A stretch of DNA of 64,000 nucleotides, taken from an uncultured Clostridia bacterium (lineage in GTDB: Bacteria; Bacillota; Clostridia; Peptostreptococcales; Anaerovoracaceae). Each line of letters starts with the position of its first letter. Positions within the stretch are counted from its first letter, which is position 1. This document shows positions 8,483 through 16,267 of this stretch, piece by piece. The notes beneath the pieces were generated by a model. The model did not search any database, was not told the origin of the DNA, and saw only the letters and a program-made list of their open reading frames with translations. The position numbers were made by a program, and so were the translations under genes. Location: positions 11,315 through 75,314 of the forward strand of contig CALCEY010000018.1 of assembly GCA_937900415.1 (NCBI GenBank), given 5' to 3'.

Positions 8483-9379
8483 ATGGAATTTAAACAGATT
8501 GAAGCTTTTGTGAACGTAATAAAATATAAGAGTTTTTCCAAGGCGGCGGACGCGTCTTTTCTTACTCAGCCGACTATAAGCACTCACATAAGCTCGCTGG
8601 AAAAAGAGCTGGGCGTTACTCTGATAGACAGGTTAGGTAAGGAATCCAGGCCAACCAAGGAAGGAAGGGCGTTTTACAAATATGCCATAAGTCTGATAAA
8701 TACCAGAGAAAAAGCTATGCTGGAAATAGGAAACAGAGGCGCTGAGTTTTCCGGAATAGTTGACATAAGAGCTTCAAGCATACCGGGACAGTATATAGTT
8801 CCAGAGCTTATGACAGAATTTCGCAGGATATTTCCCGCAGCAAGGTTTTATATGGAGCAATCAGACAGCGAGAGTGTGAGAAACTGCATAGCGGAAAACG
8901 ACGGAGAGCTGGGCTTTACAGGGGGGTATAAAAACAACGGTCTTAAGTACGACCTTCTTTTTAAAGATTCCATGGTTCTTATAACGCCTAAAAACGACAA
9001 GTTTTTAAAGATGAGAAAAAAATCGGAAGCAATAAGGAACGAAGATTTTATGGACGAGAATTTTGTATGGCGCGAGGAAGGTTCTGCAACCAGAAAGACC
9101 TTTGAAGAAATGGTCTATTCCGGCAACGGAAAGAGACCGGGCGTGATCGCTACGGTCAACAGTCTGGAGGCCATAAAACGATGCGTGTCAGGAGGCATGG
9201 GAGTTTCGGTTCTTTCAGAAACCGCAGTAAATAGGGATATTGAGGCTAATTATCTTTCGTTTAAGATGGCGGATGTCAAGTTGGAAAGGGAATTTTATCT
9301 GGCAACGAACAAAAATGTTACCCTTTCGCCGATAGCGATAAAATTCAGAGAATTTGTTCTAAGTAAGTTTAACGGATAA
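8483..9379 (+). CDS. LysR-family regulator, probably selenium-metabolism associated
   Basis: A 298-residue LysR-type regulator. The N-terminal helix-turn-helix reads SFSKAADASFLTQPTISTHI at about residues 17-36, followed by a periplasmic-binding-protein-like effector domain to about residue 295. It starts 45 bases after selB on the same strand with ribosome binding site AGGAGAAAG. A LysR subfamily regularly found beside selenium genes is known, and the position next to selAB fits that group. The effector and target promoter are not visible; control of sel or grd genes is an inference from location. Confidence 0.8.
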   Translation: MEFKQIEAFVNVIKYKSFSKAADASFLTQPTISTHISSLEKELGVTLIDRLGKESRPTKEGRAFYKYAISLINTREKAMLEIGNRGAEFSGIVDIRASSIPGQYIVPELMTEFRRIFPAARFYMEQSDSESVRNCIAENDGELGFTGGYKNNGLKYDLLFKDSMVLITPKNDKFLKMRKKSEAIRNEDFMDENFVWREEGSATRKTFEEMVYSGNGKRPGVIATVNSLEAIKRCVSGGMGVSVLSETAVNRDIEANYLSFKMADVKLEREFYLATNKNVTLSPIAIKFREFVLSKFNG

Positions 9380-9401
9380 AATCCTGCAAAGGGGGGGAGC
9401 C

Positions 9402-10847
9402 ATGCTAAATATAGGAAGCCTAGTAGTAGATAGTCTGGACTATATTTTTATAGTAGATAAAGATTATAGGATAATTTACAACACAAGATATGACGAAAAG
9501 CTTAACGAGGGAAAAGGCGGTACGGAGCCTATGGGGTATTTCAACAAGAATTATCTCGACGTATATCCCGGCCTTAACCGAGATAACAGCAGCGTAGTAA
9601 AATGTATAGAGACTGGGGAAATAATAATAAACAAGCGGCAGGAGTATTATGATTATCTTAATAATCGCTATGTGACGAATAATGTGACGTTTCCCCTTAT
9701 GAAAAAAGGGAAGCTCATAGCTGTAGTCGAACTCGCTATGGATGTCGATGAAAATGATGAGGACAGAAGTGGGGATGCAAACCGAAAGTTTGACGAGTTC
9801 GTTTTCCGGCTCAGGAAAGATGCCGGAATGATTACCTTCGACACCATATTGACAGAAAACAGGCAGATGAAGGAAAGCATTGAAAAAGCCAAGATACTGG
9901 CCACTCTGCCTAACCCGACTCTGATATACGGTGAAACCGGCACCGGTAAGGAACTGTTTGCTCAGTCGATGATAACTTATTGTAAAGTACCGAGAGAAAA
10001 GGTAGTTATACAAAATTGTGCGGCTGTACCGGATAATCTCATGGAGGCGATTCTTTTCGGTACGGTCAGAGGAGCGTATACGGGAGCGGAAAATAAGAAA
10101 GGATTATTTGAGCAGGCCGACGGAGGAGTGCTGTTTCTTGACGAACTCAATTCAATTCCATACAACGTACAGTCAAAACTGCTGCGGGTTTTACAGGACG
10201 GAAGCTTTCGTCCTCTGGGAGCTAACAGGGATAAGAAGGTTAAAGTCAAAGTAATAGGAGCGATGAATATAGAGCCTGTAGAAGCGATAGACGGGGGAAT
10301 AATCAGAAAAGACTTGTTCTACCGCTTTTCCAGCGGCCTAATAACCCTGCCTCCTCTAAGGGAAAGAAAGGAAGATATTGCGCTTTTCATAGAATATTAC
10401 GTAGACTATTATAAGAGAGCATATAATAAAGAAGTCAGAGGTGTGGATGATGAAGTTAAAGAGCTGTTCATGAATTATTCATGGGACGGTAACGTTAGAG
10501 AACTTTCCAATACGATAGAATCCATGGTTACTTCCCTTTCGGGGAACGCGATATTGACAAAAAATCAGATTCCCAGATATTTGCTGGAGAGAATGGGCAG
10601 GGAAAATAGCGAATCCGGAAATGAAAAAGATATTGAGTCTGACTCTCTGTTTGAAAAATTGGATTTTACGTCAGAAAGAAATAAAAATTGTCATATAGCT
10701 TACCATGATGTCATGGAGGCTGTGGAAAAAAAGATGGTTAGACGAGCTCTTGAAATGGCCGGAGGAAACAAGACGAAGGCTGGTGAAATCCTTGGACTTC
10801 CGAGAAAAACGCTTGTATACAGGATGGAAAGACTGGGGATAAAATAG
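9402..10847 (+). CDS. Second PAS-domain sigma-54-dependent activator
   Basis: A 481-residue enhancer-binding protein built like the one at 452-1891. It has an N-terminal PAS-like domain (about residues 8-112), Walker A GETGTGKE at 177-184, sigma-54 contact loop GAYTGA at 224-229, Walker B VLFLDE, and a C-terminal Fis-type helix-turn-helix GNKTKAGEILGLPRKTLVYR. A strong ribosome binding site AAAGGGGGGGAG precedes the ATG. The next gene downstream is ald, whose promoter is also -24/-12, so it may control ald, the grd genes or both. The two activators differ most in the PAS domain and in the linker before the DNA-binding helix, which suggests different signals. Confidence 0.85.
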   Translation: MLNIGSLVVDSLDYIFIVDKDYRIIYNTRYDEKLNEGKGGTEPMGYFNKNYLDVYPGLNRDNSSVVKCIETGEIIINKRQEYYDYLNNRYVTNNVTFPLMKKGKLIAVVELAMDVDENDEDRSGDANRKFDEFVFRLRKDAGMITFDTILTENRQMKESIEKAKILATLPNPTLIYGETGTGKELFAQSMITYCKVPREKVVIQNCAAVPDNLMEAILFGTVRGAYTGAENKKGLFEQADGGVLFLDELNSIPYNVQSKLLRVLQDGSFRPLGANRDKKVKVKVIGAMNIEPVEAIDGGIIRKDLFYRFSSGLITLPPLRERKEDIALFIEYYVDYYKRAYNKEVRGVDDEVKELFMNYSWDGNVRELSNTIESMVTSLSGNAILTKNQIPRYLLERMGRENSESGNEKDIESDSLFEKLDFTSERNKNCHIAYHDVMEAVEKKMVRRALEMAGGNKTKAGEILGLPRKTLVYRMERLGIK

Positions 10848-10947
10848 ACGACTGTGAGATGAAAGCGGCAGGTAAATATGGCGGATATTTGATAAATAAA
10901 TTAAGATGGCAAAAGTTTATTGAGGCGCCACAAAAGCTGGACTGTAT

Positions 10948-10980
10948 CGGAGAGAAATTAAATTTCCTCTCCGTTTTTCA
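10948..10980 (+). terminator. Intrinsic terminator after the second activator
   Basis: The hairpin CGGAGAG / CTCTCCG, extended by an A/T-rich inner stem with one bulge, is followed by TTTTTCATTTTT. It lies 100 bases after the activator stop codon. Confidence 0.75.
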
Positions 10981-11558
10981 TTTTTGATTAAGCTGCGTAG
11001 TTAGCAATGCGATATTGAACAGGGCTACGTCATACCAGTTTTATCTTGATTCTTTTTTGTTGTGACAGCTAATGTGTTTTTCTATTGCCGTTTGGGGTTC
11101 CTTATATTGGCGGTATGATTTCCAAAAGCCGTATGGCTGCGTATTTGTAACCTACTATAGAAAAATCTGAGTTGAATATGTTCATCAAAAAGTAAGGTAT
11201 AAACGGAACTAATAAAATCGTAATTAAATCGGCTGAAATAAATTTGGTTGAATTATTTTTTCATTTCATCGCTTCGCTCCTCCTCATCAGCAGTTTCATA
11301 AAAAGAGCCGTTTCATTAAACGCGTAACTTTTTTAAAGGCGTATAGGCCTTTTGGCCCATACGTTTGACTGTTTTCTTTAATCAATTATACTGTCCTGTT
11401 ATACTCGTGCTGATAAATAAACGATAAAGGCGGCAAGCTGTTTTCCGATAGAATGAATTCAATTTATTAAAGCATAAAATATATTGACTGATTAACATTA
11501 AAATATCATAGCTATATTGCGTTCTCAACAATTTAAAGGTACTTACTGATTAGCAACA
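10981..11558. other. Non-coding spacer between second activator and ald
   Basis: No convincing gene on either strand. The only structure noted is an inverted repeat at 11340-11363 (CGTAT-A-GGCC-TTTT-GGCC-C-ATACG) followed by a mildly T-rich tract, possibly a weak terminator. Confidence 0.4.
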
Positions 11559-11561
11559 GCA

Positions 11562-11616
11562 AGTGGCGAAAAACCGCCGAAACTCCAGGGAGAATATCGG
11601 CGAAATTTAGCCGAAA
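11562..11616 (+). promoter_or_regulatory. Candidate upstream activator sites before ald
   Basis: Two GC-rich inverted repeats, GGCG-N5-CGCC-like near 11565 and CGGC-gaaattta-GCCG near 11599, lie about 80-135 bases upstream of the ald -24/-12 promoter. This is the normal location of enhancer-binding protein sites. They do not resemble the type A or type B repeats found at grdE and grdA. Confidence 0.35.
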
Positions 11617-11696
11617 AGGCCTTCTTGTATGGCCGTAATGAGGACGCCTGTCCTTAAAGCATTGATATGAAGCCGTTTATATTTCTGTATGAAAGA

Positions 11697-11712
11697 TGGC
11701 ACGCTTGTTGCT
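11697..11712 (+). promoter_or_regulatory. Sigma-54 (-24/-12) promoter of ald
   Basis: TGGCACGCTTGTTGCT has GG and GC separated by 10 bases and a perfect TGGCAC -24 element. It is 72 bases upstream of the chosen ald start. It ties alanine oxidation to the same alternative sigma factor as glycine reductase. Confidence 0.8.
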
Positions 11713-11783
11713 ATATATAAATATGTAAATGCTGTTTTAAACAGATTATAGATTAAGGAAGTCTAAAAAGGAGAATGCACAAA

Positions 11784-12905
11784 ATGAAAATTGGTGTAAT
11801 GAAAGAAATCAAAGCCAGCGAGTATAGAGTTGCAGCTGTTCCTTCAGCAGTAGCAGAGCTGGTCAGAAGAGGTCATGAAGTAATCGTAGAACATGACGCA
11901 GGAAAAGGAAGCGGATATTCAGACGAAGATTACAAAGAAGCAGGCGCAACGGTTGAAGCAGATACTGCAAAGATCTGGAACACTGTGGACATGATTTATA
12001 AAGTAAAAGAGATTTTCCCTGAAGAATGGCAGTATCTGAGAAAGGACATGATCGTATTTACTTATATCCATTCCAACGCTCATTTGGATCAGACAGAAGC
12101 GCTGCTCAACAGCAAATGTACAAGTATTGCATACGAAGATATTTCTGATGACAGAGGACAGTGGCCGCTCTTAAGCCCAATGAGCGAACTTGCAGGAAAG
12201 GGCGGATTCCTTGCCGCACTCAATTTCCAGCAGACTGTTCACGGCGGTCCGGGAAAACTTCTGGCAAACGTATGCGGCGCGCCGGCTCCCGTAGTTACAA
12301 TCATAGGCTGCGGACATTCCGGAATGGGTGCATGTGAATTGGCTTCAGCTTTTGGCTGCAAAGTAAATGTTCTTGACATAAACTACGACGCTATGCTGGC
12401 TGCAAAGGAAGTTATGCCTAGCAATGTATCTTTCATGTTCTCCAACAGGACTAACCTGCTGGCCTGCCTGAAAGAATCGGATGTTGTTATCAACTGCATA
12501 CTGTGGCCTAAGACGAGAAAAGACCATCTCATCTACAGAGAGGATCTCAAGCTTATGAAACAGGGTGCAATGATTGTTGATGTTGCCTGCGATGACGAGG
12601 GAGCTGTAGAAACATGCAGAAGCACTACTCACACCGACCCTGTTTACTATGAAGAAGGTATCATGCATTATTGCGTTGACAATATTCCTTCAGCCTTTGC
12701 GCAGACAGCTTCGACAACTCTTTCAAACGCTACGCTGCCTTTCGCTATGGCAATAGCTAACAAGGGTGTTGAAAAGGCTCTCAAGGATGACAAGCATCTG
12801 AGAAGAGGTCTGACTACTTACGACGGAAAGCTTACTCTTCTTGAAACTGCTGAAAAGTATGATATTCCTTTCGTATCGCCTGACGACTTAGTTAAAAACT
12901 TTTAG
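11784..12905 (+). CDS. ald: Alanine dehydrogenase
   Basis: A 373-residue NAD-dependent L-alanine dehydrogenase that converts alanine to pyruvate, ammonia and NADH. The N-terminus KIGVMKEIKASEYRVAAVPS and the segment GHEVIVEHDAGKGSGYSDED are diagnostic. The Rossmann fold glycine motif is IIGCGHSGMGACELA, around residues 173-187. The start at 11784 is chosen because AAGGAG at 11768-11773 is 10 bases upstream; the in-frame ATG at 11775 is too close. It is a single-gene unit between a sigma-54 promoter and a terminator. In this context it supplies the oxidative half of an alanine-glycine Stickland couple with PFOR. Related enzymes such as lysine-oxoglutarate reductases are a less likely alternative. 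Confidence 0.88.
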   Translation: MKIGVMKEIKASEYRVAAVPSAVAELVRRGHEVIVEHDAGKGSGYSDEDYKEAGATVEADTAKIWNTVDMIYKVKEIFPEEWQYLRKDMIVFTYIHSNAHLDQTEALLNSKCTSIAYEDISDDRGQWPLLSPMSELAGKGGFLAALNFQQTVHGGPGKLLANVCGAPAPVVTIIGCGHSGMGACELASAFGCKVNVLDINYDAMLAAKEVMPSNVSFMFSNRTNLLACLKESDVVINCILWPKTRKDHLIYREDLKLMKQGAMIVDVACDDEGAVETCRSTTHTDPVYYEEGIMHYCVDNIPSAFAQTASTTLSNATLPFAMAIANKGVEKALKDDKHLRRGLTTYDGKLTLLETAEKYDIPFVSPDDLVKNF

Positions 12906-12921
12906 TATATGCAAAATAAAA

Positions 12922-12955
12922 AACAGCCTCGGGTAACTGTACCGAGGCTGTTTTT
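12922..12955 (+). terminator. Intrinsic terminator after ald
   Basis: The stem ACAGCCTCGG / CCGAGGCTGT with a 9-base loop is flanked by A-rich sequence upstream and TTTTTA downstream. It could work in both directions, although the convergent gene ends 80 bases away. Confidence 0.88.
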
Positions 12956-13036
12956 ATGATTGGATTATGGCAGCGAGACAATTATTTTATTTTGAATATC
13001 AATTAAAGCTTCAGAGATGCTTTACGAGAGCTTAAT

Positions 13037-14053
13037 CTATTTTTTAAGATGCTCATATGGGGAATTTTCGGAAGAACCCTCAGGCGTTTCTGGAAATTCC
13101 GTAAATCTTCCGTCCTTGTTCTTTCTGCGGGTCTTTAGAATTATCACTGAGTTTGGCTTCAGCTGGGCGAGGATTACGGAAGCAAATACACATATAGAGC
13201 CGAGAATTTCCTTAAAGGTAAAGGTTTCACCCAAGACTATGACGCCGGCAAGCGCTCCGAATACCGATTCAAGACTCATGAGAAGAGCGGCTATGGTGGG
13301 GTCTGTATGTTTTTGAGCAGTGACCTGGAACATATAGCATATTCCTGATCCAAGGACGCTGGCGAAGAGTATTTCCGAGCCGCATGAAACTATATCGCCC
13401 CAGGTCGGTTTTTCCAGTATGAGGGCAAATATAGTACAATATATTGAAGCGATGTAAAATTCTATGCAGATTAAATGCATGCCGTTTATAAATTTAACAT
13501 ACTTTGATATTAAAAGCATGTGCAGGGCTCCGAAAGCCGCTCCGGCGACGATCATTATATCGCCCGGATTTATACTGAAGCTTTCAGTGCCCGTGGCGCA
13601 AAGGTTATATAGCCCGAAAGTCGAGAGAACTACGCCAAGCCACATGTTTAAATTAGCTTTTGATTTAAAAAGTATAAAAGCAAGAAGCGGAACTATTACT
13701 ACGTAAGTTGCAGTTAAAAAAGCTGCTTTGCTGGCGTTGGTATATTCGAGTCCCCACTGTCCCAATACAGCGCAGCACAGTTGAACGAATCCCATTACTG
13801 AAGCTAATTTTATAACTTTGAGAAAAGATCCTTTATTATAGTGAGTTCGTTCTTCTAAAGGCTTTCTCTTTTCGAGAAATAAAACGAAGGGAACTATCGT
13901 AGTTGCGCCAAGAAAATATCTGAGAGCCATAAAAGTAAAAGGCCCAATTACTTCGGCGGCATTTTTTGAAAATACAAAATTTACCCCCCAGATAATAGCA
14001 GCCGCCAACAAGAGAAGATTACATATTATTGTAAGTTTTTTTTCGTAATTCAT
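13037..14053 (-). CDS. EamA/DMT-family transporter
   Basis: A 338-residue membrane protein with ten predicted hydrophobic segments in two EamA repeats, for example LLLAAAIIWGVNFVFSKNAA at the N-terminus and VFGALAGVIVLGETFTFKEI in the second repeat. The family exports metabolites or amino acids; the substrate cannot be deduced. It is the only gene on the minus strand within the glycine reductase island and lies between ald and grdA. Its upstream region is shared with the grdA enhancer sites. Export of a Stickland end product or an amino acid is speculation. Confidence 0.85.
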   Translation of the reverse strand: MNYEKKLTIICNLLLLAAAIIWGVNFVFSKNAAEVIGPFTFMALRYFLGATTIVPFVLFLEKRKPLEERTHYNKGSFLKVIKLASVMGFVQLCCAVLGQWGLEYTNASKAAFLTATYVVIVPLLAFILFKSKANLNMWLGVVLSTFGLYNLCATGTESFSINPGDIMIVAGAAFGALHMLLISKYVKFINGMHLICIEFYIASIYCTIFALILEKPTWGDIVSCGSEILFASVLGSGICYMFQVTAQKHTDPTIAALLMSLESVFGALAGVIVLGETFTFKEILGSICVFASVILAQLKPNSVIILKTRRKNKDGRFTEFPETPEGSSENSPYEHLKK

Positions 14054-14144
14054 TTTTACCTCACTGTAATAAATTTTATGTCGTTATCATTATAATCTAA
14101 AGAAATCGTCAAGAAAAGGAAATTTCTCATAAAAAGACAAAAAA

Positions 14145-14173
14145 TTTTCGCATAAAACGACAAGAATTTGTCG
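14145..14173 (+). promoter_or_regulatory. Upstream activator site, type A, before grdA
   Basis: TTTTCGCATAAAACGACAA at 14145-14163 matches the type A element before grdE apart from one substitution and a one-base insertion. It overlaps a second arrangement CGACAA-N4-TTGTCG at 14158-14173. It is about 125 bases upstream of the grdA -24 element. Confidence 0.6.
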
Positions 14174-14229
14174 AATTTGAAATAGATAATTTCATAACAA
14201 AATCCGAAAACTTAAGAATTCGTAAAAAT

Positions 14230-14243
14230 GTTGATTTTTCAAC
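14230..14243 (+). promoter_or_regulatory. Upstream activator site, type B, before grdA
   Basis: GTTGA-TTTT-TCAAC is the same inverted repeat with the same 4-base spacer as the site at 1982-1995 upstream of grdE. In both places it is the promoter-proximal element, 40-55 bases before the -24 box. Confidence 0.55.
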
Positions 14244-14283
14244 GTGTAAAGAAGATTAAAAAAAATAATATTATATATTGAAA

Positions 14284-14298
14284 TGGCATGGGAATTGC
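14284..14298 (+). promoter_or_regulatory. Sigma-54 (-24/-12) promoter of grdA
   Basis: TGGCATGGGAATTGC has GG (14285-14286) and GC (14297-14298) separated by 10 bases. It is 67 bases upstream of the grdA ATG, almost the same distance as at grdE. Confidence 0.8.
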
Positions 14299-14365
14299 AT
14301 TAAAATAGAGGTGTGGGTGTTAATGCACATTAATTCTATATTTTATTGAAAGGAGAGACGGTTCA

Positions 14366-14827
14366 ATGGCAATTCTGAAAGACAAGAAAGCCATCATTAT
14401 CGGTGACAGAGATGGTATACCGGGACAGGCTATTGCAGAGTGTGCTGAATCGGCAGGTGCAGAAGTAGTATTTTCGTCTACTGAATGCTTTGTCTGAACG
14501 GCCGCTGGTGCTATGGACCTGGAAAACCAGAGAAGGGTAAAAGAATTTACTGAGCAGTACGGAGCTGACAACATCGTTGTTCTGCTGGGAGCAGCAGAAG
14601 GCGAAGCTGCAGGTCTTGCCGCTGAAACAGTAACCTTAGGAGACCCTACTTTTGCAGGTCCTTTGGCAGGAGTCCAGTTGGGACTCTCAGTATATCACAT
14701 CTGTGAGCCTGAAGTTAAGGCTGAAATTGATGAAGCTGTATATGATGAGCAGATTAGTATGATGGAAATGGTTCTCGATGTTGATGATATTTGCAATGAA
14801 ATGAACGCTATTAGAGAACAGCTATAA
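14366..14827 (+). CDS. grdA: Glycine reductase selenoprotein A
   Basis: The frame passes an in-frame TGA at 14495-14497 (Sec, residue 44) and ends at TAA 14825-14827, giving a 153-residue protein. The site reads CFV-U-TAAGAMDLE, the invariant CxxU motif of GrdA. GrdA is the small carrier that accepts the carboxymethyl group on selenium, passes it to protein C as a thioester-forming intermediate, and is re-reduced by thioredoxin. Ribosome binding site AAAGGAGAG precedes the ATG. Conventional gene finders would report only a fragment starting at 14513. It is followed by trxB, trxA, grdC and grdD, the known functional partners. No compelling SECIS stem is visible directly after the UGA. Confidence 0.95.
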
Positions 14828-14836
14828 CCATGTTAC

Positions 14837-14864
14837 GGGAAAAGGCCTTGATAGGCCTTTTCCC
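14837..14864 (+). terminator. Strong hairpin without T tract after grdA
   Basis: A perfect 11-bp stem GGGAAAAGGCC / GGCCTTTTCCC with a 6-base loop starts 10 bases after the grdA stop. No U-run follows directly, so it may be a partial terminator or an RNA stability/processing element between grdA and trxB. This would allow more GrdA than downstream products. Confidence 0.5.
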
Positions 14865-14947
14865 AAGATACACATTTTTATAGCTTCATGACAATCGTAG
14901 CTTAAAAGGTATAGAAGATTAGTTTGAAAAGAAGGAGACAAGACTCT

Positions 14948-15886
14948 ATGAAAATATATGATATTGTAATCATAGGCGGAGGCCCTGCGGGACTTGCCGC
15001 CGGACTTTACGCCGGAAGAGCAAGAATGGATACTCTCATTATTGAGAGACAGAAAAACGGCGGACAGATTGTAATTACCAACGAAATTGAAAATTATCCG
15101 GGTTGCTGCGAGGAAGAGACAGGTCCTTCCCTCATAGACCGTATGGTTAAGCAGACAGAAAAATTCGGCGTTGATCATGTGTTTGATACCATCACCGAAT
15201 GTCAGCTTGACGGCGAAGTAAAGACTTTGAAGGGTCTTCACGGAGAATATCAGGCAAAAGCCGTTATCATCGCATCAGGAGCTCATCCTGTTCCGATAGG
15301 ATGTCCTGGAGAAAGAGAGCTTTCAGGAAAAGGCGTTTCATATTGCGCAACTTGTGACGCTGCATTCTTTGAAGATTTCGATGTATACGTAGTAGGCGGC
15401 GGAGATTCAGCGGTAGAAGAAGCTATGTATCTGACCAAATTCGCACGCAAGGTAACTATAATTCACAGAAGAGACGAGCTCAGAGCAGCCAAGTCTATTC
15501 AGGAAAAAGCATTCGCCAATGAAAAGATTGATTTCATGTGGGATTCAGTGGTTGAGGAAATTAAAGGTGACGGACTTGTTGAATCCATGGTTGTCAAGAA
15601 CACTAAGACAGGAGAAACTAAAGAAATCGTAGCCGACGAAGAGGATGGAACTTTCGGTATTTTCGTATTTATCGGCTTTAAACCGAATTCAGACCTTTTC
15701 AAAGGCAAAGTCAATATGGACGAAAAAGGATACATTCTTACGGATGATGACATGAAGACAGATATTCCGGGCGTTTTTGCCGCAGGAGACATCCGCAAGA
15801 AGAGTTTGAGACAGGTTGTAACAGCTGCTGCCGACGGAGCTATAGCCGCGGTACAGGCTGGAAAATATATTGAAGAAAACGAATAA
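14948..15886 (+). CDS. trxB: Thioredoxin reductase
   Basis: A 312-residue FAD/NADPH-type thioredoxin reductase. It has the N-terminal FAD motif IIGGGPAGLAAGLYAGRAR, the redox-active CATC in SYCATCDAAFF near residue 136, the second dinucleotide motif VVGGGDSAVEEA and the C-terminal FAD segment GVFAAGDIRKKSLRQV. The start at 14948 is chosen because GAAGGAGA at 14931-14938 is well spaced; the in-frame ATG at 14924 lacks a site. It is 33 bases upstream of trxA and provides electrons for the glycine reductase reaction through thioredoxin. The same trxB-trxA arrangement with grd genes is known in Stickland organisms. Confidence 0.93.
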   Translation: MKIYDIVIIGGGPAGLAAGLYAGRARMDTLIIERQKNGGQIVITNEIENYPGCCEEETGPSLIDRMVKQTEKFGVDHVFDTITECQLDGEVKTLKGLHGEYQAKAVIIASGAHPVPIGCPGERELSGKGVSYCATCDAAFFEDFDVYVVGGGDSAVEEAMYLTKFARKVTIIHRRDELRAAKSIQEKAFANEKIDFMWDSVVEEIKGDGLVESMVVKNTKTGETKEIVADEEDGTFGIFVFIGFKPNSDLFKGKVNMDEKGYILTDDDMKTDIPGVFAAGDIRKKSLRQVVTAAADGAIAAVQAGKYIEENE

Positions 15887-15919
15887 AAATCAAGTATTAA
15901 AAATCGGGAGGATTAGAAA

Positions 15920-16246
15920 ATGTTAGAAGTAGATAAGACAAATTTTGAAGCAGAAGTATTACAGGCAGACGGTTATGTATTGGTGGACTTCTTTGGCGAC
16001 GGTTGTGTACCTTGTCAGGCTTTGATGCCACACGTACATGATATGGCTGAGACTTACGGAGACAAGATTAAATTCACAAGCCTCAATACTACTAAAGCAA
16101 GAAGACTGGCTATCGGCCAGAAGGTTATGGGACTGCCTGCAATCGTTATCTACAAGGACGGCGAAAAGGTAGAAGAGCTGGTTAAGGACGACGCTACTAA
16201 GGAAGCCGTTGAAGAAATGGTTAAGAAATATTACGCAATGGTGTAA
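15920..16246 (+). CDS. trxA: Thioredoxin with CVPC active site
   Basis: A 108-residue thioredoxin fold protein. The active site reads GDGCVPCQ with cysteines at residues 29 and 32, in place of the usual WCGPC; the preceding tryptophan is replaced by glycine. The cis-proline is present in GLPAIVIY. This GCVPC variant is known from thioredoxins linked to glycine reductase, so the protein is probably the dedicated reductant of selenoprotein A. It lies between trxB and grdC in an operon. Confidence 0.92.
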   Translation: MLEVDKTNFEAEVLQADGYVLVDFFGDGCVPCQALMPHVHDMAETYGDKIKFTSLNTTKARRLAIGQKVMGLPAIVIYKDGEKVEELVKDDATKEAVEEMVKKYYAMV

Positions 16247-16267
16247 GCTAAAAGGAGTTACGTATAA

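Noticed and set aside
10018..10254. Plus-strand ORF inside the second activator
   Set aside because: It is a different-frame shadow of the AAA+ domain coding sequence.
11500..11700. Glycine riboswitch upstream of ald
   Set aside because: The conserved tandem-aptamer cores are absent; the GC-rich repeats fit enhancer sites better.
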